From Pseudonocardia kujensis (lineage in GTDB: Bacteria > Actinomycetota > Actinomycetes > Mycobacteriales > Pseudonocardiaceae): a DNA stretch of 64,000 bases. Positions 46,455 through 54,471 of the stretch are shown piece by piece (position 1 is the stretch's first letter; each line of letters starts with the position of its first letter). Below the pieces are notes generated by a model, which saw nothing but the letters and a program-made list of their open reading frames with translations, searched no databases and was not told the DNA's origin. Both the position numbers and the translations under genes were made by a program. The stretch spans positions 1 to 64,000 of the forward strand of contig NZ_JAJSOK010000017.1 in the NCBI RefSeq assembly GCF_021283305.1, in the 5' to 3' direction.

Positions 46455-46548
46455 TCTGTGCAGCTCCTCCGGCTCGATCTCCACCGTCCCGACGCCTGCA
46501 CGACCGCGGCGGCATTGATGTGGGGCGGCTCTCAACATCGGATACTTC

Positions 46549-46570
46549 TTGACCAAAAACTAAAAGTCAA
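46549..46570. promoter_or_regulatory. AT-rich TTGAC...GTCAA element upstream of the thiolase operon
   Basis: TTGAC and its reverse complement GTCAA are separated by 12 bp of A-rich sequence, about 95 bp upstream of the thiolase start and in contrast to the very GC-rich surroundings. It may contain the operon promoter or an operator. A similar TTGAC-CCAAA-GTCA motif occurs at 36326-36339 near the enoyl-CoA hydratase. Support is weak. Confidence 0.25.
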
Positions 46571-46711
46571 CCCTCTGCGTGTGGGTCGAGGATCCGATTC
46601 GCTGTGGGCCGCTCCGTCCGCTCCGGGGTCACCTCCAGCGAATCGAGCCGAACGATGACGTCCGAGCCCTGCCGCCCCGATCACGAGGTCAGCGCCACCC
46701 GCACCCACAGC

Positions 46712-47105
46712 GGCAGGCTGCGCAGACGTGCGATCCTGGCCGCCACCCTCGGGCACGGCCACCGGGTTCTACGACGTGACCGGTTACGCCTACCTGACGA
46801 CCGTGATCGCGATGGTCTTCTATCCTCGAGGGATCCGGCCGCGGGCTGCTCGCGGCCTTGGCGGCCTTCGCGGCGCCGTTCGTGGTCCGTCCGCTCGGCG
46901 GAACCCTGTTCGGGTGGATAGGGGAGACCCTCGGCAGACGAAAGCCACTGGTCATCGCCCTGTTAGGGATGGCGCTGGCGACCTTCGCGATCGGCCTGCT
47001 GCCGACCTACGCAGCATCCGGCCTCGCCGCGACGGCTCTCTTGATGGTCGCGCGGATAGCGCAGGGCATCTCCGCGGGAGGTGAGATCGGGGGTGCCGCG
47101 GCGTC
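46712..47105 (+). pseudogene. MHS-type MFS transporter N-terminal remnant
   Basis: After a frameshift the DNA reads GTATGFYDVTGYAYLTTVIAMVFYP, another shift gives LLAALAAFAAPFVVRPLGGTLFGWIGETLGRRKPLVIALLGM, then LLMVARIAQGISAGGEIGGAAAS. This corresponds to helices 1-4 of an MHS transporter (RPLGG, GRRKP, RIAQGxSAGGE). Everything after helix 4 is missing where the IS481 fragment begins at about 47.11 kb. The transporter was probably the upstream partner of the block 4 thiolase operon before IS insertion. Confidence 0.75.
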
Positions 47106-47173
47106 CCTTAGCCTTAGCTCTGGAACTGACGGACGTCGTTGACAGTCTGGGCTCCTAGATCGAGGAGTCCCAC

Positions 47174-47500
47174 GTGAGCGAGCGCGTGTGGAGTGAGAAG
47201 GACCTGGTCCGTCGGGCGAAACGCCGCCTGGCGGTCCTCCAGCACGCAGAGGAGGTCAGCGGCAACGTCGCCGCGACCTGCCGCTACTACGGCATCAGCC
47301 GGACCGTGTTCTACCGCTGGAAACGACGCTACGAGGACGAGGGCCTCGACGGACTCAAAGACCGCTCGAGCACGCCGATGCACTGCCCGACCACGACCCA
47401 ACCCGAAGTCGTCGGCAAGATCATTCACCTGCGCCAGCACTACCACTTCGGCCCGATGAAGATCGCCATGTACCTGCAGCGCTACTTCTATGTGCGCGGG
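47174..47500 (+). mobile_element. IS481-family transposase, N-terminal part
   Basis: It opens VWSEKDLVRRAKRRLAVLQHAEEVSGNVAATCRYYGISRTVFYRWKRRYEDEG and continues to TTTQPEVVGKIIHLRQHYHFGPMKIAMYLQRYF. This is the helix-turn-helix region of IS481 transposases. The integrase catalytic core that should follow is replaced by unrelated DNA. The upstream 60 bp may contain the IS terminal repeat. The element was truncated at its right side by a recombination that brought in the terminase gene. Confidence 0.75.
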
Positions 47501-47612
47501 CGCGATCGGACCGCCCAGGCAGAGCGTGAGCTTCTGTCCGTTGCGGTACGCGTGCAACGTCGGCCAACTTGTAGCCGTCCCGACAACCTGCCGGGGAATC
47601 GACGCTCCGCAG

Positions 47613-48107
47613 TTGACAGCCATACGCTGGCGGAATGGCCCCTCCACCCCCAAACCCACCAGACTCGCCCTGCGGCACGGTGACGACAAAGTCCACCCCG
47701 GCAGGATCAATCGCGACGAGCCGGAACCGGGTCCTGACGAGCCGGAGAGGCCGGAGGGGCTGTCCGACGCACAGCGGGACTTGTGGATCAGAACCACGAA
47801 CCAGTTGCGGACCATGGGAGTACTGCATGCTCCCGACGCCCCGATCATCACTGCGTACGTCACCATCACGGAGAAGGCCGACCGGCTGCGGGTGAAGATG
47901 ACGAACGAGCCGGAGATCGTCCGCGATCCCCGGTCCGGCCATCCCATGGAAAATCCTGTCTTCGGCCAGTGGCTGCGCGCGGTCACGAAGATGGAGCAGC
48001 TCGGCGGCAAGCTCGGCCTCAACCCGAGTGCCCGCGCGGGCATCCATACGAAGAACGCCGGCGTGTCCCCTCCGGCGACGGGGACGGCCCGACTCTTCGG
48101 CCGGTAG
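47613..48107 (+). CDS. P27-family phage terminase small subunit, N-terminus unclear
   Basis: About 164 aa: GPSTPKPTRLALRHGDDKVHPGRINRDEPEPGPDEPERPEGLSDAQRDLW. Then VLHAPDAPIITAYVTITEKADRL and NPVFGQWLRAVTKMEQLGGKLGLNPSARAGIHTKN. This pattern (proline-rich start, then DNA-binding helices, then a conserved GLxPSAR motif) is that of P27-type small terminases, which start phage genome packaging. A TTG at 47613 is the nearest credible start; the open frame extends into the IS fragment. No large terminase, portal or capsid gene follows, so it is an orphan, or it was recruited for another role on the plasmid. Confidence 0.7.
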   Translation: MTAIRWRNGPSTPKPTRLALRHGDDKVHPGRINRDEPEPGPDEPERPEGLSDAQRDLWIRTTNQLRTMGVLHAPDAPIITAYVTITEKADRLRVKMTNEPEIVRDPRSGHPMENPVFGQWLRAVTKMEQLGGKLGLNPSARAGIHTKNAGVSPPATGTARLFGR

Positions 48108-48455
48108 GGCGCCCCGCGGTGAGCGCTCCGGGGAGCAAGCCGTCTTTCACCGGGTGGACGACCTCTCCCTGGACCGGATCGCGTAGGCGTTCGGACGGAC
48201 GACGGACTGGGCCGGGATCGGCGTGAGCATCTGGTCTCTGCTGCCGTGGGCGTAGCTATACCTGTGCAGATGCTCGGTGTGACGATACAGATACACGAGA
48301 TCGGGGCGACACCGGAGCGGGGCGTGTCCGGGGCTGGGGATTCTGCGCTCGTGGAGGGCGAAACCTGCCTACCGGTGCGGCGGATCGGGCTCGCCTCCCA
48401 GGCCGCGCACCGCGGCGACACCGAGCCGCTGCGGCGGATGCTCGAGCAACTCGTG
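48108..48455. other. Intergenic DNA before the CRISPR-like repeats
   Basis: No gene recognised. An open plus frame ends near here with RRIGLASQAAHRGDTEPLRRMLEQLVDD, perhaps the tail of a lost gene. The adjacent repeats suggest decayed defence-locus DNA, but no cas motif is visible. Confidence 0.35.
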
Positions 48456-48612
48456 GACGACCCGCAGGCGCCGGCGGTGGTCCCCGCTCGGAGTCCATCT
48501 GGCTGTACTGGCTGTTACCAGGCGTGTCGTCCCCGCAGGCGCGGGGGTGGTCCCGAGTGGGTCATTGCGGGGTCAACTACAGCATGGTCTTCCCCGCAGG
48601 CCGCTAACAAGC
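48456..48612. CRISPR. Degenerate type I-E-like CRISPR remnant (one good repeat, two decayed)
   Basis: The 29-nt unit at 48526-48554 begins GTCGTCCCCGCAGG and ends GGGGGTGGTCCC, with a GC-rich internal dyad. This is the form of actinobacterial type I-E repeats. A decayed copy ends in the same GGTGGTCCC at 48456-48484. The first 14 nt of a third (GTCTTCCCCGCAGG) start at 48587. The interval between copies 2 and 3 is exactly 32 nt, the usual I-E spacer length; the interval between 1 and 2 is 41 nt. No cas genes are nearby, so it should be inactive. Confidence 0.5.
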
Positions 48613-48673
48613 CCGGAGGGTGCCCTCGAGCTACCGGTTTCCGCCCTGACCACGCCGCGCAGGCCCGAGGCGC

Positions 48674-49720
48674 TCACCGCGACCCGGGGTTGCGCTGCTC
48701 GATCGTGGCTGTCGCCGCCGCTAGCCGAGTGCGCAGCTCCCGGATCTCGTGGTCGGCGGCGCCGAGTTGGCGGTGCAGCGCGGCGAGCTGGTCGGCGTGT
48801 TCGGTGGCCAGCTGCTGGGTGGCGGCGGCGAGCTCGGCGCGCTGCCGGTCGAGTGCGGCGGTGTGCCGCGCGCGGGCCTGGTCGGCGGCCGCCGCCGCAG
48901 CGCGGCGCAGCCGCTCCAGCTCGGCGGCGTGCTCGGCGCGGGCGGTGGCCAGGGCTTCGTCCCGGGCGGCCAGCTCGGCGTGGTGCGCGTCGACGAGTTC
49001 GCGGGTGCGGGTGCGTTCCTCGTCGAGGGCGGTCTGAGTGGCGTGCCGGCTGGCGTCGGCGGCGGCGAGCCGGTCGCGCAGGTCGCCGACCTGGGCGGCG
49101 GCCGCGTCGGCGAGTTCCTCGGCGCGGAGCAGGCGGTCCTCGAGGGCGGCTTGGCGGCCCTCGGCCCGGAGCTGTTCGCGGGTCGCGGCGGCGGCATCCT
49201 GCTCGGCCCGCTGTTGGGCACGTTCGGCGGCCGCGGCGCGGTCGAGCGCCTGCGCGGCCCGGGCCGCGTCGGCGCCGGCGTCGTCCTCGGCGGCAGCCGC
49301 GCGCTGCTCGGCGAGCGCGCGAGCCCCGAGCGCGTCGGCGGCCGCGGCGAGCGCCGCGTCGCGCTCGTCGAGGGCCACCCGGGTGGCCTCGCCGACCTGC
49401 TCCCCCACCGTCCTCACCGCGTCGAGCAGCTCCTGCAGCGGACCGCGGGCCGCGGCCAGCCGGTCACCGAGCTCGTCGAGCACCGCCGGCCCGAACGCGC
49501 CGTCCTCGTCAGCGGTCAGGGACTCGACCGCGACGAAGGCGGCCTCGGCGGCCCTGCAGGACAGATCCTGGGGGCCCCAGGTCTTACCGTCCTGGCAATA
49601 GCGGGCCCGGTTCCCCCGCCCGGTGGCCGGCGGGATCGGGGCGCGGCAGCGGCGGAATGCGCACAACCGCCCCTCCCCCGCCGGCACCGCGACCCCGGAC
49701 TCAGCCGCGGGAGTTGTCAT
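48674..49720 (-). CDS. Plasmid-type coiled-coil protein with N-terminal Cys motif (KfrA-like architecture)
   Basis: The 348-aa protein has an N-terminal Cys segment (LCAFRRCRAPIPPATGRGNRARYCQDG), which looks like a small zinc-binding or HNH-like knuckle, and a middle helical part. From about residue 95 to the end comes an uninterrupted Ala/Glu/Arg-rich coiled coil (RAEELADAAAAQVGDLRDRLAAAD, RTRELVDAHHAELAARDEAL). This resembles the head-plus-long-coil design of plasmid KfrA proteins in architecture only; no homology to KfrA is claimed. The ATG overlaps the TGA of the small gene upstream (ATGA). It may help plasmid maintenance or structure. Confidence 0.7.
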   Translation of the reverse strand: MTTPAAESGVAVPAGEGRLCAFRRCRAPIPPATGRGNRARYCQDGKTWGPQDLSCRAAEAAFVAVESLTADEDGAFGPAVLDELGDRLAAARGPLQELLDAVRTVGEQVGEATRVALDERDAALAAAADALGARALAEQRAAAAEDDAGADAARAAQALDRAAAAERAQQRAEQDAAAATREQLRAEGRQAALEDRLLRAEELADAAAAQVGDLRDRLAAADASRHATQTALDEERTRTRELVDAHHAELAARDEALATARAEHAAELERLRRAAAAAADQARARHTAALDRQRAELAAATQQLATEHADQLAALHRQLGAADHEIRELRTRLAAATATIEQRNPGSR

Positions 49721-49971
49721 AACGAAGGGCCTGCGAGCTCGGCGGCGATCGCCTGGGCCACCGGGTCGCCCGGGTGCAGGTGCAGGAACGCGGCCAGGAC
49801 GTGCAGGGCGTCCAGGGCCTCGCGTTCCCGGCGCGCCCACTCCCCCGCCGGGAACAGCGCCTCACCGGCGCGCAGCCCGGCCGCGCAGCGGCGAGCCTGG
49901 GCGCGCACCGCGGCCACCACCGCGCGACGCTCGGGCTGCTGACCAGCGGAAACCGTCGCGTCCGGGCCCAT
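49717..49971 (-). CDS. Small hypothetical protein, cotranscribed with the coiled-coil gene
   Basis: An 84-aa protein rich in Ala and Arg. Its helical core is VVAAVRAQARRCAAGLRAGEALFPAGEWARREREALDALHVLAAFLHLHPGD. No family recognised. It is credible because its stop overlaps the next ATG by the ATGA arrangement common in this window, the codon third positions are GC-rich, and an AT-rich region suited to a promoter lies just upstream. It is probably a partner of the coiled-coil protein. Confidence 0.55.
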   Translation of the reverse strand: MGPDATVSAGQQPERRAVVAAVRAQARRCAAGLRAGEALFPAGEWARREREALDALHVLAAFLHLHPGDPVAQAIAAELAGPSL

Positions 49972-50735
49972 CGGTGCACCACCTTCACCAGTTACAGAAT
50001 TCGAGGTGTGACAGCAATTCGATAATTAGTGAAGTGGAGACGTGGTCAACCAGGGAGAAACGCTGATCTTCCGGGTGGCCGAGGAGCTTCCGAGCGGGCC
50101 CCCGTTCGAGTAGGGGGCGATCTTGGCAGCCGGGGCCAGATCCACTTCGAGCCCAGGCCGCCCACTTACCTGAGACGCGGGACCACCTACGCAGAACCGC
50201 CGGGCCCGCCTACTTCCGCTGAGACAGGACACAGTTCTCGGCCGGTGGATGGCGGGTTGGTGGGGGGTGGCAGCCAGGTCGCCGATCTCATGATCGGCGT
50301 GCGCGCTCTGTGAGGGCCGGATGCCGATCAGTCGTCGATGCCAGTCTTGCGGAGCCGAATCGGATCGGGGCCCCCAGCGTTGCTTGGCAGCGCTTCTTGG
50401 GGACGTTGGTTGGAGGAGGTGAGAGTCGGCGGCGGGAACCGTAGGAAGGATCACCACCATGACCGTCATGTCATCACGCGAGCCCCGGCCGTTGCGGTTC
50501 GGAGTCGTCGCTCCGATCAGCGGTCACTCGACGATCTTGATGCCGGACGTTCCGCAGTGTCATTCTCCCGGGCACTCGGGCCCTGATCATGGGAGGTGCG
50601 CCGGCTCATCTGCGCAGGTCAGAAGCCTGAGGTTCACAGCCTCGGTAACGGACTGGTCTGCTCGGCCGAGTACCGACACGACGGAACGTTCGCTGAAGAG
50701 ACGGCCATTCGGGTCGATGGAGGGGAAGTGCGGCT
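49972..50735. other. Region upstream of the lanthipeptide precursor
   Basis: About 760 bp without a supported gene. An AT-richer patch (50000-50040) probably holds the promoter of the small-protein/coiled-coil operon. A plus-strand ATG at 50459 with GGAAGGA before it begins REPRPLRFGVVAPISG, which resembles the N-terminus of luciferase-like F420-dependent enzymes. It degenerates after about 25 residues, so at most it is a fragment. The precursor promoter must lie in the right half. Confidence 0.4.
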
Positions 50736-51047
50736 ATGACCAGCTCGAACGACCAGAAGTTCTCACTCACCGTTAAGCGGGGGGTGATGGTGCCCGACCT
50801 GGATGCGTTCCGCGAGTTTGTAAAGCAGCTGCAGGACGAGTTTAAGAACGCTCCAGAACTCCTCGAGAGCTTCTCCGATAACCCCGCGGGCTTCCTCGGT
50901 GAACGCGGCGTGAACGCAGACCTGCAGCGGGAATTTGTCACCGAGCTGGGGATCGGTGGGCACGAGTTCGGGTGCAGCGTCCTGAGTTGCGTAGCGACCG
51001 ACGGCTGCGTAATCACTGAGGTCACCCTGCCTCCCATCATCCCTTAG
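50736..51047 (+). CDS. Putative lanthipeptide/RiPP precursor peptide
   Basis: A 103-aa peptide. The N-terminal 70 residues are a charged, helical leader (PDLDAFREFVKQLQDEFKNA, then LLESFSDNPAGFLGERGV) resembling NHLP/Nif11-type leaders in style. It ends in LGIGGHEFG, a double-glycine-like cleavage site. The tail after GG holds three Cys, two Ser and three Thr in 28 residues (GCSVLSCVATDGCVITEVTLPP), the material for lanthionine or methyllanthionine rings. The ATG has a GGAGGGGAAG Shine-Dalgarno. It lies 20 bp before the nucleotidyltransferase-like gene and in line with the synthetase. The length is unusual for class III/IV precursors, which are commonly shorter. Confidence 0.72.
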   Translation: MTSSNDQKFSLTVKRGVMVPDLDAFREFVKQLQDEFKNAPELLESFSDNPAGFLGERGVNADLQREFVTELGIGGHEFGCSVLSCVATDGCVITEVTLPPIIP

Positions 51048-51067
51048 GTCTAGAGGCGTCGCGACCG

Positions 51068-51829
51068 GTGGAGATCTCTGCGCAGGGCGATATCCCTCGG
51101 GCCAACGTCGCACTGATCGGTCAGTGGGACCCGATCTCTACCACCCACCAGGCCTTGTTTCGAAACGAGGTGGCAGCCGCGGCGCGGACCGGGCGGGGGG
51201 TCGTCGTGCTCACCCTCGATCCCGCGCCCGCCGCCCACGTCTTCGGGTTCCGGGCGCGACCACCATTGGACGATGTGGCGGCCCGCATGCGGATTCAACG
51301 CGGCTGTGGTGTCGCTGTTCGGGCCACTGTCGCCCTCACCGAGGCCGAGAGCGCCCGTAGTGGCGCCGCCGAGATGCTCGGTGAGCTCCGTGCCCGGTTC
51401 CCGATTGACGAACTGGTGCTCGGGGCCCGGCAGACTCTCGGGGTTGGGAGCCGAGGAGATTTCGCCGCCGTGCTCGAGGCCGCTTGGTCCCACCGACTCG
51501 CCGTGCGCCGGCTCGATCCGACCGTGAATCGGCTACGCACCTCGGACGCTCGGCGAGCCGTCGCCAGCGGGCGGGTGGCGGAGGCAGTCGCAGTTCTAGG
51601 CCGGGAGCTGTGCTGGGCACGCCCGCACGACGGACGCGTGCGCCTGCCTTGGCCCGCGGGCCTATACAAGGCAGTTGGCCTCATAGCCCCGGGTGCAGGG
51701 GCGCGACGAATCGGCGACGAGATCCAAATAATGCTGCGAGACGACGGGGATGTGAGCTCCTTCGCCTGGCCGGACGACGCCCTGAGCTGGATCGGATTCC
51801 ACAGCGGACCAATGGACGACAAGCCATGA
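51068..51829 (+). CDS. RibF/FAD-synthetase-like nucleotidyltransferase in the lanthipeptide cluster
   Basis: The 253-aa protein begins ANVALIGQWDPISTTHQALFRNEVAAAARTGRGVVVLTLDPAPAAHVFGF. This parallels the RibF start (GxFDGVHxGHQxLL, then VVxTFDPHP). Later RTSDARRAVASGRVAEAVAVLGRELCW matches the RibF TSxxIRxxLxxGDVxxAxxLLGRP block. The HxGH nucleotide-binding motif is changed to STTH, so adenylyl transfer may be lost or altered. The C-terminal part has only a short region where the riboflavin kinase barrel would be. Its GTG start follows the precursor by 20 bp and its TGA overlaps the synthetase ATG. I infer a role in modifying the peptide or supplying or binding a flavin. Confidence 0.6.
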   Translation: MEISAQGDIPRANVALIGQWDPISTTHQALFRNEVAAAARTGRGVVVLTLDPAPAAHVFGFRARPPLDDVAARMRIQRGCGVAVRATVALTEAESARSGAAEMLGELRARFPIDELVLGARQTLGVGSRGDFAAVLEAAWSHRLAVRRLDPTVNRLRTSDARRAVASGRVAEAVAVLGRELCWARPHDGRVRLPWPAGLYKAVGLIAPGAGARRIGDEIQIMLRDDGDVSSFAWPDDALSWIGFHSGPMDDKP

Positions 51830-54471
51830 CGCTTCCGCTGGCCCATTCTAAGTACGCCGAGGCACTCGACACGCTGACGGCGTCCTTGGGCTCAGAATGG
51901 GCTATTACACGCACGCCTGTTGGACAGTGGTCGTGGATCGGTTTTCAGCGATCCGACGTCGTCCTGCCTGCTCAAGGATGGAAGCTGCACGTTTCGGCGC
52001 CTACACACCTCGCGCACTTACTACTCATAGACGTGGCCCCGGAGTTGATTCGGTCCGCAGTCGCGTTCAAGGTGCCCGACCGGATCGGTGGCGTGATCGA
52101 GCTCAACTCCGGCAAGGCGGGCAGCTCACAGGTTGGCAAGGTCATCACGGTCTACCCGGTGTCGGGCGGCGAGCTCCGAGCGGTGGTCGACCAGCTGCAA
52201 GAGATCTGGAGGCCCGCCACCGCACCCGAGGTGCCGTCGGACCTCCGAGCGGGCGAGGGACTCTGGATCCGCTACGGCCCTTTTGATCACGCCCCCATCA
52301 TCGTTGATGCGCTCGGGCGGTTGTCCGCTGGCCTACTCGGCCCGAACGGCGTGGTGGTGCCCGACTCACGCGTGCGTGCCGCAGCCCCCGCCTGGGCTCC
52401 CGAACCACCGGTTCCGGTGTCGGTGCCGACGCCACCGCCGCCCGGGCCAATCGTCGTCGATGGGCGCCGATACCTCCCGCTGAAGGCATTGTCCACGCGA
52501 GTCGATAGCTCGGTTGTGGCGGCGTTGGCGGTACACGATGTCCGACTGGTTGTGGTCCGACAGGCCGTGGCGGGCATGCGAGTGGATACCCGGGGGCATG
52601 ACGCCGTCAGCCGATTGGACAACGAGTACCGCATGCTGACCGAGCTGAGGGACGTCGACGGCTGTCCCCCCGTACTGGCCTACGACGCCGCCGCGCACAT
52701 CCTGGTCACCGGCGACGTAGGCGGCCAGACGGTGGAGTCGTTGCCCGCGTCGGATGGCTTTCGTGCGCTTCCGCCGCTTGCGCGGCTCCTTAGCGGGATC
52801 CACGAAGCCGGCATCGTCCACCGGGACGTGAGCCCGCGCAATGTCCTGGTCGACGGGACGTCTGTTCACCTCGTCGACTTCGAGCTGGCGGCGCACGTCG
52901 ATGAGCAGACCCCGATCGCCGGGGGCACCCCTGGCTACCTACCTTCGGGGGCTGGAGACCGGACCGTGGAGCTCGGTGACGACGTCCACGCGCTGGGATC
53001 CTGCCTCACCTATGTCGCGCTCCGTTGCTGTCCCGGACGGCTACCGACCGGCCAAGGGCGGAGGATCGGACTGTTGCGCCGTGCTGGGCAGGACGCGGCG
53101 GCCGACCTCGTCACACGGCTCTCCGACGAGCCGACCCGGCCCAGCGCCGGGAAGGCCGCGATGATCCTGGACGCCATGCTACCGATCCTCTCTGACCAGG
53201 CGGCGGCTGCCTGGGCCGCGCCGACAACCAGAGAGGTGCCCGGCGAGCTGCGGTGGAGTCGTCGTGCGGCGGTCGCCGCCGGACACGCAGCGCGGTCCTT
53301 CGCGACGGCGGGCCGTCGTGGTCGGCGCTGGCGCACAATGCACCTTTACAAGGGGTTCGAGCCGCAGGCGATTAACCTGGGCACCGCCGGGATTGTGCTG
53401 GCGCTCACGTCGATCGACGAGGCGATGGGCCGCATCGACTTCTCCGCGGACGTGCTGGACGCGGCCGAATGGCTTGCAGCCGAACCGCCCTACGAGCGCG
53501 CTCACGGGCTGTTCACGGGTAACGCGGGCGTAGCTGTGGCCCTGGCCGTGGCCGGACGCCGCCACGACCGGCCCGAGTTGATCGACGCCGCTCGTGTACG
53601 GCTGGGTATGGCAAGCATGCATGCCGTAGCGGACTACGATCTCTTCTCCGGCGCCGCCGGCATTGTCCGGGCGGGTTGCCTGGTCGCCGCCGTATCCGGG
53701 GAGGCTTGGCCACTGGATCTGGTATCCGGCCAGGTCGGCCGCCTCCACACCGCCTGCCGCGCCGGTGCTGCGCCCGGATGGCCCGCGAGTCCGGACTTCG
53801 ACACCTCCCGCGCGGTCTACCACGGAGCTGCGCACGGGTCGGCGGGGATCGCGCTGGCGCTGGCGGAGTGGGGCGCGATGACCGGCGCGGCCGAGTCGAT
53901 GAGCCTCGCCGTCGAGACCTTCGAGGGCATCCATTGGCACGCTCGCACACCCGAGGGGGACAACATCGTCCCCTCCTCCGCGGGCGGTCGGACATTCCCG
54001 GCGCTGGCCTGGTGTCACGGTCTGGCCGGTGTCGTGTGGTGCCTGGAGCAGGCGTTCGGAGGATCCGACACTCTGGCCGAGGTCCGCGAGCAGGCCGTCG
54101 AGGCGGTTCTCGGACCACCGCCCCTGCTCCACGATCCGACCCTCTGCCACGGCACGGCGGGAGCACTCGAGGTCTACCGGATTGCGCGTGCATCGCCGAC
54201 CCACGGTGACCAGGCAGGCAAGCGGGTCGCGGATGCCGTGGCCGTCCTGCGGGTGCTGCAGCAACGGACGCCGGAGGGCACCGTCTGGGGGGCGGAGGAG
54301 CCCTCTCTCATCACCCCGGACCTGTGGGTCGGGTTCCTTGGCACAGCCGCGGCACTGGCGATGAGCGCCGCGGACGTGTCCCATCCGCTGCTCTCCCTGG
54401 CCTGGTTGAGCCGATGCGCCCAGCAGCCTGTGAGCAGGGAGGTCAGGGCGGGGGAACCGTGGCATCGGTGA
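51826..54471 (+). CDS. Lanthipeptide synthetase: lyase-like N-domain, Ser/Thr kinase-like domain, LanC cyclase (class IV/III type)
   Basis: The 881-aa enzyme has three parts. Residues 1-170 resemble LanKC N-domains (GWKLHVSAPTHLAH, SSQVGKVITVYPVSGGEL, EVPSDLRAGEGLWIRYGPF). Residues 190-450 form a kinase fold with HRDVSPRNVLVDG starting at His332 and VDFELAAH. Residues 500-880 form a LanC barrel with YHGAAHGSAGIALAL, WCHGLAG (Cys730) and LCHGTAG (Cys774-His775), so all three zinc ligands are kept as in LanL. The kinase strand that normally carries the ATP-anchoring Lys reads LVVVRQA, with Arg instead. It should phosphorylate and eliminate Ser/Thr in the precursor and cyclise onto Cys. The ATG overlaps the upstream TGA. 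Confidence 0.82.
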   Translation: MTLPLAHSKYAEALDTLTASLGSEWAITRTPVGQWSWIGFQRSDVVLPAQGWKLHVSAPTHLAHLLLIDVAPELIRSAVAFKVPDRIGGVIELNSGKAGSSQVGKVITVYPVSGGELRAVVDQLQEIWRPATAPEVPSDLRAGEGLWIRYGPFDHAPIIVDALGRLSAGLLGPNGVVVPDSRVRAAAPAWAPEPPVPVSVPTPPPPGPIVVDGRRYLPLKALSTRVDSSVVAALAVHDVRLVVVRQAVAGMRVDTRGHDAVSRLDNEYRMLTELRDVDGCPPVLAYDAAAHILVTGDVGGQTVESLPASDGFRALPPLARLLSGIHEAGIVHRDVSPRNVLVDGTSVHLVDFELAAHVDEQTPIAGGTPGYLPSGAGDRTVELGDDVHALGSCLTYVALRCCPGRLPTGQGRRIGLLRRAGQDAAADLVTRLSDEPTRPSAGKAAMILDAMLPILSDQAAAAWAAPTTREVPGELRWSRRAAVAAGHAARSFATAGRRGRRWRTMHLYKGFEPQAINLGTAGIVLALTSIDEAMGRIDFSADVLDAAEWLAAEPPYERAHGLFTGNAGVAVALAVAGRRHDRPELIDAARVRLGMASMHAVADYDLFSGAAGIVRAGCLVAAVSGEAWPLDLVSGQVGRLHTACRAGAAPGWPASPDFDTSRAVYHGAAHGSAGIALALAEWGAMTGAAESMSLAVETFEGIHWHARTPEGDNIVPSSAGGRTFPALAWCHGLAGVVWCLEQAFGGSDTLAEVREQAVEAVLGPPPLLHDPTLCHGTAGALEVYRIARASPTHGDQAGKRVADAVAVLRVLQQRTPEGTVWGAEEPSLITPDLWVGFLGTAAALAMSAADVSHPLLSLAWLSRCAQQPVSREVRAGEPWHR

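Noticed and set aside
48749..49942. 397-codon plus-strand frame opposite the coiled-coil gene
   Set aside because: The repetitive Ala/Glu/Arg codons on the minus strand leave the other strand open by composition. The plus product is Gly/Val-rich with no recognisable fold.
50459..50776. Plus-strand frame starting like a luciferase-family F420 enzyme
   Set aside because: The similarity covers only about 15 residues. The frame then becomes compositional noise and overlaps the precursor gene.
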